Source: Piper betle
Taxonomy: Eukaryota > Streptophyta > Magnoliopsida > Piperales > Piperaceae
Direction of reading: 5' to 3'
Assembly (NCBI GenBank): GCA_033002965.1
Contig: JAURVB010014691.1
Coordinates: forward strand, 1-64,000
Length of the DNA: 64,000 nucleotides
Part shown: positions 25,624-35,957 of the stretch, piece after piece
Layout: each line of letters starts with the position of its first letter
How positions within the stretch are numbered: the first letter of the stretch is position 1
Notes under the pieces: model-generated
Database searches by the model: none
What the model was told of the DNA's origin: nothing
What the model saw: only the letters and a program-made list of their open reading frames with translations
Program-made: the position numbers and the translations under genes

Positions 25624-26850
25624 ATGGATATCCTGCGATGCCCCTTTCTGAGGAACATCAATGAACCCACAAACTTCTCCTTCTCCTCCCCGATTAGCTT
25701 CAGCTTGCCCGTGAGTTGCTTTGTTCATTCCTAACTTGCTTTGGACAATGTATGGATGTTTAGTAGCTTGTCGCATGTTATTGATATTGGTTTTATTGTT
25801 ACATCTCCAGGTACGCGGTGCTAAAGGTCCAATTTTTGAGGATGGTCCGAATTTTGATACGGCGTTTAGGCTTTTCCATGGCCGAGATGGAGTGGTACCT
25901 CTTTCTGAAAGATCATATAAAGAGTCTGATCCTTCATCCCAACAATCCACACCACAATTCAACCCTCTCGCTGCGAAAGCAGCGACGATCAGTCTTTCTG
26001 CATTTGGGCCTGGAGGTCCCTTCAGCTTTGATGCTTTCTCTGACAAGTGGAAACAGCAAAAGAAGTCTGGGAAGAAGAAAAATTCCTTTAAGGTAAAATG
26101 TTCACCCCAATTTCTTCTTTCTGGAAAATTGTAACTGGCACGTTACTTGATCACTTCTAAATATCGTTTCGGAGAGGAAAACACTTATATGTCAATCTTT
26201 TCTTTCAGAAAAGTGATGCATCTTCCCACGAGGCTGTTAGCAATGAGTGGCTAGAAACAGGAAACTGCCCGATCGCTAAGTCCTACAGAGCTGTCAGCAA
26301 TGTTCTACCTCTAGTTGCAAAGGCTTTGCAACCTCCGCCAGGAATGAAGCTAAGATGTCCTCCTGCCGTGGTTGCTGCAAGGGCTGCTTTGGCACGTACT
26401 GCCTTAGTAAAAACCCTACGCCCTCAGCCTCTACCGTCAAAGATGTTTGTGATAGCTATGCTCGGCATGGCAGCCAATGTTCCTCTGGGAATTTGGAGAG
26501 AGCACACTGAGAAGTTTTCACCTTCATGGTTTGCTGCTGTCCATGCAGCTGTGCCGTTCATAGCTATGCTTCGGAAGTCCGTCTTGATGCCCAAAACAGC
26601 TATGGCGTTCACCATTGCTGCTTCAGTCCTGGGTCAGGTTATCGGTTCAAGGGCAGAGAGGCATCGCCTTAAGGCATTGGCTGCATCTCAAGCTGAAGCA
26701 ATTGCGGTCGATGCACAAGCAGGTTCCTCCAGCAGGATAGTAATTGGTATCAACAACACTGGCTATTGTAGCGAGGAATCAGCTTGGGAACCTCTTCCAC
26801 TCAAGGCAACTTCTACGGCATCGTCATCGACAACCGATGTGTGTTTTTGA
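25624..26850 (+). CDS. Plant-specific conserved membrane protein (three coding exons, 336 aa), function unknown
   Basis: Exons 25624-25710, 25811-26092 and 26209-26850 join in frame to 336 codons plus TGA. I start at MDILRCPFLRN because the bases just upstream look like a leader intron acceptor (ttttgtgcag, ending 25548) with a matching donor near 24974. An in-frame ATG at 25498 would add 42 residues but lies inside that intron. The N-terminal half is soluble, with a conserved-looking RGAKGPIFEDGPNFD segment and a Lys-rich stretch before exon 3. The C-terminal half has an Ala-rich helix (about 173-190) and three hydrophobic segments near residues 202-218, 230-245 and 250-268, then a short variable tail. 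I recognise the overall pattern as a plant-only family without an assigned activity. Similarity to an enzyme or transporter was not seen. Confidence 0.88.
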
Positions 26851-26928
26851 ATTCATCCTTGAATGATTGCAATCCTTGAAGGCAGAATTGGGATGAGTTC
26901 TGCCCGGCTTGTATGTGAAAATGTGAGA

Positions 26929-26934
26929 AATAAA
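26929..26934 (+). terminator. Polyadenylation signal AATAAA
   Basis: An exact AATAAA stands 78 bases after the stop codon of the membrane protein gene, at a normal position for a plant near-upstream element. Confidence 0.55.
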
Positions 26935-26939
26935 AGCAC

Positions 26940-27350
26940 CAAATTCATTGTTGTAATTTGATCTTATGTTGTATGTGGGAGAATTGAAAAGATTGTTTAT
27001 TGATAGTGTGACATTTATACATTTTATTTATATGGGTAACTTTTTCAGCTGAAGCCAAGTGAATTTATGTGCATAACAGGCACAGGTTTTTCAAGGGATT
27101 TCGTTTTAGTTTTATTGATAGATGCAGATAGAGCTCTTGCTGTCTTGCCTTTGTTGTTTCCCTTTTTAGACGTTATAAAAAGTTGTCTTCAATGGGGTCT
27201 GAATTTCATAAGACCATTTACAGGAAAGAACACTGAGCAAATATCCCAGAATCAAAAGATAACAGAACAAAGTTAACAAATGCTGAATACTTGATAGCCA
27301 AGCAAAAAGAGTGAACTCTAAATTATTTTAGCCACAACATATATATATAT
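26940..27350. other. Spacer between convergent gene and pseudogene
   Basis: T-rich DNA between two convergent transcription units. A short 'tatatatata' run lies near 27343. Nothing else was recognised. Confidence 0.35.
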
Positions 27351-27355
27351 ACCAT

Positions 27356-29969
27356 TCAACTACATTTAAGAAATTCTATAGTAAGCTGCTGTACTATTTT
27401 ACTTCCAGAAAGAGAGATTCGGTAGAGTAACTTTGTTTCAAGCCGTTGTTCAACCCCTAGTGTATGTTCATACCTGGCAGTGGCATTAGCAGTATTGGAA
27501 GGGCAATCTCTGGCCCAGTGGCCACTTTGGTTACATTTAAAACGCTTGCTGAAGGAACTATCATCAGCTGCATCAACACGATTATAAGAAACCTGATTAA
27601 CTTGATATCCAGTTCTCATTGATTGCCGAGCTTGTCCATTCAAAAGCCTCGGGCAATTGTTAGAGTGATGCCCTGGAGCACCACAGTTGCTGCAGACAAT
27701 GTAAGCTCCATTAGCCCCCATAGCAGGCCCGCCGACACCAACAGAATTACCAAATTGTGTAGTCCCGTGTCTATCAGAAAAGCCACCCCTGCCATGCCCA
27801 TTTCCAGAAAATTGAGCAGTTTGTCTAACGACCCATATTGGTTATTTGCCACACTTGTGGCAGAACCTCGAGATGCATTAGGATCATCTATAGCAGAATT
27901 GTTGAGCAAACTCAATAAATACCTGCTCTCTTGAGTGAAGTTCAATTTCTCTGCCTTAATGACGGTTGCTTTTACTCGTTGTTCATCACCAAACATCTCC
28001 TCCTTGACTTTCAACTTGAAGAGAAACTGAGTCATTGTCTTCGTATTTTAACATGAAGAGCTCTTTAGCAGAAATGCTCATAATGTCCTCACCACTTTGA
28101 GATGTAAGGACGGAAACAAGTCAACCTTCCTCGCATGTACTTTACGTTCAACTTAATTCGACTTGAACTTGTGATTGTTAATTTTATGCTCTAAAAAATA
28201 TTCGGTTCGAAATATATAACTAATTAAACAATAAACAATGTTTGAACTAAAGAGTGTTTGATTCGTCTTAACTCAAAATTAAAGTTTGCTGTATTCAAAA
28301 TTGAAAAAATATTGACTCGATTCATCAATATTATTAAGGTTACATTAAACTTATATTATGTTAGGAAGAAAATTTTGCTCTTGTATAAATCGAGTACGAG
28401 TTAAACACAAATATTCGTTCAACTCAAAAACATAACAAAGCAAACACGAATCAAACTCAAACACTATAAATTTTTTACGACCTCAGCTCGACCCATAATA
28501 TATCAAAATTTATCAAACATTCAAATAAGCTCAAATATACTTATAAAATATTTTATCAAATTAAAAAGCATTCAAGCTCGATTCATGGACACCCATCTTG
28601 AAATGCAGTCACCCGAATAGCACCCGTGAAATCGTGTACTTTCGGTAGTCACACTGAGGAAATGACCGGTCACATCTGTCACAATGCCACATGCCACATG
28701 CCGTCACCATTGCTGTTAACTTTCTCGTTGCATTTTCGGTCCCCGATCATTGGCAGACAAGCAGTAGGCCAGAAATTGTCAGCTTTCATGAAGTAAATTT
28801 TTGCACTAACAGTTATCCAATCAGGTTTCTCCGATCTTCCAAGGCCTTCGCCCTTGATTTGTGATACAGTTTTCCGCATATCAGTCTTTCCAATAGCAGA
28901 AGAGTCCCTGGATATCACACATATTCTGCAGTTGCTGGCCTTCCACATTGCAGAAACTACCCCAAAGTGTCAGCTCCATGCTTGGACCTGTTGCATCCTG
29001 CAACTGAAGCGTTCTCTTAAGGGTTTCGGTACATGTTTTCCTCAGTATTGTACTAGGTGGATTTATCGAACAAACGATAAGAATGACATCTACCGTAGAA
29101 TTAGTCTCCATGCCTTGAATATCAACCATAGGCCGGAAATTAAATTGCTGTTTGGGTATTGAAGTGTCTTCTTCGGAACAAAGTTCAATGGTTGAAGCAG
29201 GCTCCAAAAGTATATCCCAGCCGTTATTCAGGTGATTGAAGCTCTTTTGAGCTGGTTTAAGGCTTCCTTTAGATACCAAATACACTTTACCAGTTTCAAT
29301 TTGGCCATAAAGGCAGTTGCTCGAATCTCGCCGACATTAGAATCCAGTAAATCAAATGAAAATACTTTTCCCTCCCGATTGTTGTAGCCTCTAAGTTCAC
29401 CCTTTGTAACTCGAGCCTGATTGTCCATCGGCCTTGACATGGATTCAGAGCAGCAATAGGAACCAACCTTTCTGAAGCTTCGTTTTTGGCTATGGGCCCT
29501 TTGTTCAAGCTGTTCAAGTACAAAGAAGGCTGTTGATTGTAAGATGACTGTGCAGGTCACCCATATGACCCTTATGAGTTTGATGAAGGTCTTGACGCGG
29601 CAGCAAGATTGTTGTAACCTCCTAATCCAGAAGGCATAGAATCATTTTCTACTTTAACATATGGAAGCAACCACACCACTAGCATGCCGACCTGAAACAT
29701 GTCGAACAGCAAATGTATTATTATATGACTGAGCATTTCCGACTAGTTCTGCTTTTGGATACAAAACTAAAATGCCAACTTTACCGTGCTCCGAAGATGC
29801 AAAACCAGTGGAAGGACCTCCATAAGGCTGGTGAGTAGTAGCTCCTACTCCTGCTTGATTCATAGACGATGATTGCCCAGTCACCATTCCAGCATCCACG
29901 TACGTCTTAGGTTCTCCAATGGGTTCAGACTTCTCCACAACTATTTCTAAGTTGATAACAATGATAATT
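27356..29969 (-). pseudogene. RPA1: Replication protein A 70 kDa subunit (RPA1) pseudogene, truncated and frame-broken
   Basis: Read from high to low coordinates, fragments follow RPA1: IVINLEIVVEKSEPIGEPK (after an intron acceptor at 29970), AKNEASERLVPIAALNP, KGELRGYNN and VFSFDLLD, YLVSKGSLKPAQKSFNHLN, QQFNFRPMVDIQGMETNS, GKTDMRKTVSQIKGEGLG, CPMIGD-type zinc region, VTAFQ, SISAKELFMLKYED, TQFLFKLKVKEEMFGDEQ and two C-terminal zinc knuckles (CSNCGAPGHHSNNC intact; the second has Arg for its first Cys). The frame shifts at least at about 29430, 29300, 28920, 28040 and 27830. About 60 residues are deleted near 28920 and about 14 near 28035. The N-terminal OB fold is not found. RPA1 normally binds single-stranded DNA in replication and repair. 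An intron acceptor suggests a decayed gene duplicate, not a retrocopy. A MITE splits it at 28105-28597. Confidence 0.9.
28105..28597. mobile_element. hAT-like MITE, 493 bp, inserted in the RPA1 pseudogene
   Basis: It starts TAAGGACGGAAACAAGTC and ends GGACACCCATC. The flanks ttgagatg (28097-28104) and ttgaaatg (28598-28605) agree at 7 of 8, an 8-bp target duplication typical of the hAT superfamily. The interior aligns over its whole length, same orientation, with the element at 59287-59851 (for example 'attcggttcgaaatatata' versus 'attcggcttgaaataaata', and 'ataaatcgagtacgagttaa' versus 'ataaattgagcacgagtcaa'). It has no coding capacity. Confidence 0.8.
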
Positions 29970-29974
29970 CTATG

Positions 29975-30490
29975 CAAAAAAGTAGGCAATGCAGTAAGTA
30001 AAATAAAATGAGATTGCAGAATTACAAGAAGATAGAAGAAAGAATAAAAACTATATTCTATGATGACATAATTTTTGCTGATCTGCGAAATTTCAAGCCA
30101 TTCCTAATTAAACTCTCTACATTGTGAATAATTCCATAGTGGTACAGAAGATTCAAAGCTGCAACAATCAATCAAGCGTTCTCTGTCTACCAAGATTCCA
30201 GTATCTTCATCACAAAGTGATTGAACAAGCTTGCATGGTTGATTAATTGATTTTATACCAAGCAAACGGCGAAACGAAGGAGCTCACAGAATGTGGACAG
30301 CAGGTTCCCATATAAAAATTTCCCTCAAAACAAATGGATGCTGGTTGTAACTAAAACAAGGCACTCAAAAATCAACACGATAGGATATAAATTAAAAAAT
30401 AAATAAATAGATAAATAAACAAAACAAAACAAAAAACAAAAATCCAACAATTCAAATTATGCATTTCCATCCTTCTTGGCTTACTCAAAA
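29975..30490. other. Spacer or intron DNA 5' of the RPA1 relic
   Basis: On the minus strand this would be intron preceding the first recognisable RPA1 exon fragment. No N-terminal RPA1 exon could be identified here. Confidence 0.3.
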
Positions 30491-32225
30491 ACAAAATATA
30501 ACAAACGAATATCATATATATCCATCAGGTAGTGCATGAAAAAAACGACTCAAATCGCTGCAGTTTATAGCACAAAGCACTAATGTAAATATAGCTGGCT
30601 TCCCGAAGAAGAGAGTACATACTGAAAATGTTAAGGAGAAAAAGGAGAGATGATCAAACATAAGTTTCATCAATAAGCGTTAGGAACAAAAGATTAGCAG
30701 ATAATCATCAAGAAGTCTCTGCAAGACATTTCAAATAGCATGGTTCATATCAGTGACCTTGCACTGTAAGAAAAGGGATGCCATCGAACTGGTGCAAATA
30801 GAAAGATAAACAAACACAAATTTCATCCGTCAACAGCAGAACAAACAATTATAAGATAATAATCAAGCAGTGTACCAAAGACATTTCAAATTGCCATGTT
30901 CATAGCAGTAACCCTATCACAGTGAGGAACAAATACCATCAATTGATTAAAAAAAGAAGTAAAATACCACCAATCAACCTCATACCAAGAGATTATCAGA
31001 TAATCATCAAGTAGTATGTGAAAGGTGTTTTAAGTTGCCATGATTCACAGAAATAACCTTGACACAGTAAGAAAAAGAATGCTATCAATTGGAGCAAAAG
31101 AGAGAGATAACTAGAAATAAAATTTTAATCAACAAGGCAAAAGATTATCTAAAATTATCAGTGGTATATGAAAGATAACGGCAACTTCTAAGGTTCATAG
31201 CAGTAACCCTTACAGAGTGATAAAAAGAGTGCCACAAATTGACACGAAAAGAGAGAGAGTTAAACATGATAATTATCAATCACAGAAGAACAAGCAATTG
31301 CCAGATAATAATGAAGTAACATAAGAAACATGTCTCAAATTACAATGAATTGTAGCAGCAAAACTAACACAGTAAAAAAATGGATGCCAACACCTGATGT
31401 AAAAGAGAGAGAATTAAAAATGTACGTCATTTGATCAACAGTAGAATAAACTATCATAAGACAAGCATCATAAACCTATTAAAGATAACTAAAATTGCAA
31501 AATTTTATAGCATTAACACATATACGGTAAGGAAAAGAAAAAACAAATTGATGCAAAAAGAGAGATAACTCAACGCGGTTACCATCTGTCAACAATAACA
31601 AAAACAATTATCAGATAATCACCAAGTAGTGTACCAAAAATAAACTCAGACTGATACCATTTGTATCATTAACTCAAACACAGTAAGAAAAATAATACAA
31701 TCAATTAAAGCTGCCCATACGTCAACAGAAAAAAGAAAACAATTGTCAGATTACCATCAAGCAGTGCACTAAAGATAACTCAAATTGATACTGTCCGTGG
31801 CATTAACACTAATAAGTAAGAAACAATTGTCTCTAAAGGAGACAGAATCAAACACACTGTTCATCCGTCAAGACTAGAACAAATGATTATCAAGTACTGC
31901 ACTAAAGATAACTATGATTGATATCATTTGTAGCATTAGCATTAACCCAGTAAAAAAAGGATACAATCAATTAACGCTCAAAAAGAGAGATAAATAAAAA
32001 AGTATGCTAACCAATCAACATCATAACAACCAATTTGGCAGATAATCATCAAGTAGCGCACTAAAGATAACTCAAACTGCGACAGATTTTAGCATCAGCA
32101 CAAATGTGAAAAAATTAAAAAGAAAACAACCGCGGAAACAAATGATGAGAAATGATTAAACATGAATCCCATCAATCAACAGCAGAACAAACATGAATCT
32201 CTAAATAAGCATAGCACAAACCCTA
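30490..32225. repeat. Degenerate tandem array, about 11 units of roughly 150 bp
   Basis: A recurring unit has the order 'catc.atcaacagcagaacaaacaattatcagataatcatcaag-tagtgcactaaagataactcaaattg', then 'tagcattaacac-agtaagaaaa', then 'atcaatt-a.gcaaaaagagagataa'. The 'agataatcatcaag'-type landmark recurs near 30699, 30853, 30988, 31150, 31293, 31458, 31610, 31745, 31885 and 32040, a spacing of 130-165 bp. A further partial unit stands at each end. Units are diverged from one another and none codes for protein. This is an old minisatellite-like or satellite-like array. Confidence 0.75.
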
Positions 32226-34005
32226 ACAAAATGTTGAAACATCATTAGCAGTCATTTTGAGTTATTTTGTTAACCTATTCATCCCATGTCTACATTTTTT
32301 TTGAACTTTTTACCAAAAAAATTATATATTTTTGCTGGAGTAAAAATTACTTACACCCCTGGTATGACCAAAAGTATCACATACACCTTTTTTTTAAAAA
32401 ATAACCACTTACACCCTTAGTCTCTAACTATATTGCTAAACTATGAAATTTTTATGATGTGGTCATGTTATCTCATTGTTTAAGTATGATGACCCCCCCA
32501 TCATCAATATAAGAACCAACATTGTTAATTGTAAGATAGTGCTATAAATTGTAAAAAAAAATTTTATAATTGACCTTGGGCAGCTAGGTCCAGTCGCCCT
32601 AGGTATAGGGCGACATTCCAGTATTGTTAATTATGGAAGAGAACTAATTAAGATCACAAATCAAATAAATTAAATCCGCACAAATTTTAGCACCTCAAGT
32701 AAATCGATGATAAACAATTAATAGTAGAAGTTGTAAATAATCAAATTAATAAGGGAATGAATAATAAACACTTCATGCAAAAACCCAAACTTCGAGTTTA
32801 GGGCTTTACCATCACTGGACCAGTCTATTCGACAATGGTTTGAGTCGAGTAGGACTTTATAACATGTGCACAGAGCCAAAATTGACCGTGTGTGTATGGA
32901 ATAAAGGTCCCAATATACCTGAGCATATAAGATAGCATTAAACATGCAACAACTAATTGAGTTATCAATGTATATGAGAGTATGCGTTTGTATGTTTATT
33001 TTCATCCAGGGGATCGTAAATTTAGATTATGACTATTGATTGTATTTGGAGGCGTTTATTAAGGTTTTGGGATAGGTTGGTAGCTTCTAATGTATGACAT
33101 TTGGAGGGTTTCTAATCCATCGTGTATTTTTTTATGGGAGAATTCCCTGTATATGGCATTAAGGATATAGATTTCTTTGGATACGCTAGTTATAAAAATT
33201 TTGTTCCCTCAAAATGATGAATATAAAAAGACAAATAATTATTCTCTCACTACTAATTAATGGTTAACACGATGGAAAGGGTATTAAGTTTCATAGATAT
33301 AATTATTTTTCTAAAATAAAAAATGTTTTTTGTTTTTTGAAATTGTTTAGGAAAAGATATGATAACGTGTGGTTGTTCAACTAGTTTATGTACATAATAT
33401 ATTTCACTCATCCCTAAATGGTTCGGTTATGGCTAGGTTAATAACATTCACCATAACTATTTATTGTTTTAAAACATTTTACCATAACCGAACTATTAAT
33501 TAAGTTTAAAAGGTTCTGTCATAACCCTATTTTGCCATCAATTAAACAATTAACCAATAGTTAATTTTTTACCATAAACTAACAATATTAAGGAGGTTAT
33601 AAATTACAACTATCTAAACTAATTTTCCACTCACAAATTATAAAATATTCTAACTATCTAAATTATAAATTATGGTAAATTAATATTACAAACTATGGAA
33701 TAAGTGAAAAATCTTAAAAGATAATCATCAAAAGGGAAACTTTAATAATTAAATATTTTGAGAATAAGATCGAGGTAGAGATTAATTTTATAGTTAAATG
33801 TAAAAAGACTAAATCAAAATCAGTAAAGTAATTGTGATAGAGCTTTCTACTATTACTATATATATTTGAAATCGGTTCAATTAAATTTTTCTTTCACGCA
33901 ATTGAATAAATTCTTCATCATTTTTATTCCATTTAATTCTAATCTATTGGTAAATCGGGTGACTATTTACAACCCTACCCATCATGTAATGAAGCCTACA
34001 AACAT
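32226..34005. other. AT-rich intergenic spacer
   Basis: No supported gene. A GC-richer scrap 'gcagctaggtccagtcgccctaggtatagggcgac' at about 32580-32613 is flanked by A/T runs and is unexplained. Confidence 0.3.
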
Positions 34006-34007
34006 CC

Positions 34008-34008
<1 letters not shown>

Positions 34009-34053
<45 letters not shown>
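34009..34053. repeat. (TA)n microsatellite
   Basis: About 22 uninterrupted AT dinucleotide units. Confidence 0.95.
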
Positions 34054-34059
<6 letters not shown>

Positions 34060-34069
34060 AAATTATGTC

Positions 34070-35520
34070 AGTCACTCCATCCCGAGTTTCCTTGCGCATC
34101 ACACTTCCACTTTAGTCGAGGCTGCCACTCACCCCTAAGACGAATCAAATAAGAGTGGGGAACCTGTTAAAAATATATAATATTTACCCATATTTTTAAT
34201 GTGATTTTATACTTCCCGAATAATAACATTATTAATTAGGTGATATTTTTCGTTATATTCTAGTTAATTAATATTTTATGAGATATGCTTATTTTTCAGA
34301 GTTTTAATGCATAAAAAGATGAAACAAATTCACTTAAGGTTTGCTGGTCATAGCATTAAACTCCACTCATTAATGGCTATAATTTTTGGTGTTGACAAAG
34401 CTCAATGAGGATGGCTATGCATAACTTTAGCGCTATTGTCGGGGATTTGGAAACTTCATCTGACATTATTATCAATTAGACCATATCGAGTTGTGAAATC
34501 TTCATCTTATATATAAATGGGTGATCATTTATTATTTGATATATTTTAACTTTTGGATTAGAAGTAGTTTTAATTTTTGTAACTCTTTTCTTTTCATAAT
34601 GAAAAATAGTTTCTTTTTATATTATTTTCTATTTTTATTATGGAGTAGTCTTTTATTCCGTTCTAGAGAAGAGTGGAATTTAACATGATTTAATTGAATT
34701 CATTTCAAGCTCTTACTCTTTTATTCAATTAGATTGTTTGAATTATTATGTTTTAAATGCTAAGAATAGATTGATCGCCTATTTCTTAGATCACTAAGGT
34801 TTAATTAGATTTTGGGAGAAATTAATTAAATTAGTTATTGATAATTCATCATAAGACGAGTCTTTTGACTTATTTGTCGTTGTGGTCGAAAGATACACAA
34901 CACTGTATGCGATTGTAAGGCAAATCTTAATGTATTATTTTGTTGATTAATCAATTATCACCGAGAAGTAAAAATTAAGACAAAATAATAATAGCGTGAA
35001 AGAGCGAGAGCCATCATGTCATATAATTATCTTAAATCAAAATTGGATGGAATAGAAGATAAGAGTAAGATGTGACGAAGATTAAGTTCATGTTAAGGAA
35101 AATTCGACTCTAGAACGAATTTTATTATTTTAACTTTTTCTTTAATTTAAAGTTATTACTTAGATTTCTTAAAATCGATTGTTCAATTTTGTTTTTAATT
35201 TAATTTTTTTTAATTAATTTAAAGAATTCAACTCTCTATGAGACAATACTCGATTTTATCATTATATTACTTATTTTGACCGTGTATACTTGCACATCAT
35301 TGAATTATTTGAACAAAACCTCTCACTTGTTTTTGGAATTCGACTTCAGGAAGTGTTTTTACACCAACGAACGACATCCCAATCATCAAGGAAGAGATCA
35401 ACGATCCCAAGTTCTTTTACTCGGCTCATTTGAACAAGAATCAGTTTGCATAAACATTTTCTATTCCTGCAACTATTAGACATAATTATTCGATGTAAAG
35501 TTAACACCTCACCCTCAGTT
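34070..35520 (+). mobile_element. Ty3/gypsy (Tat/Athila-like) LTR retrotransposon relic, non-coding
   Basis: At 34428-34445 'tagcgctattgtcgggga' matches the plant tRNA-Asp primer-binding site (TGGCGCCGTTGCCGGGGA) at 14 of 18 positions and is followed by 'tttgg', as in Ogre/Athila-type elements. At 35275-35300 'ttttgaccgtgtatacttgcac' is the phrase often found near the 3' end of such LTRs. No gag or pol frame is present. Boundaries are uncertain. Confidence 0.4.
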
Positions 35521-35957
35521 GTATCCAAATGAGTACATCACTTGAAAATATGCAAACCATAATCCCAGCTCATGATTCAAAAAATCTAGCTTGAGGGACA
35601 TTAGGCTATGTGAATAAGGATGCACCAAAGTTGGATCCTTCTCCCACTTGACATATCTTAGAATAAATGTGCATATTTTTTCAAAAAGAAGGATGCAACT
35701 TTTTTCATATATAACTACGACCATTGAACATGTAAATGTACAAGCAAACGAGCCATCTCATCTCTGACTAATATTGTGACAACATCTCGGCTTGACCATA
35801 ATCCAGTTCATGATTTCAAACTGGATTGATTTGCACTCTTTTGAGTAATAGGGAGTTACGACATTTGTTCTCAAGTCATGAATCGAAGGCAAAGAACTCG
35901 TCATCACACAATGACAAAGAAGGGAGAACTCAATTGTTGTATATACCGCATGTTTTA
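35521..35957. other. 3' flank of the transmembrane protein gene
   Basis: Probable minus-strand 3' untranslated region and spacer. Short frames here are not conserved in appearance. Confidence 0.3.

Noticed and set aside
25721..26134. A 137-codon open frame starting inside the first coding intron of the membrane protein gene
   Set aside because: Its first 30 codons are intron and it ends in the next intron. The middle is coding exon 2 of the gene listed.
30490..32225. CRISPR-like look of regularly spaced repeats
   Set aside because: The units are about 150 bp, diverged throughout and without unique spacers. This is a eukaryotic tandem array.
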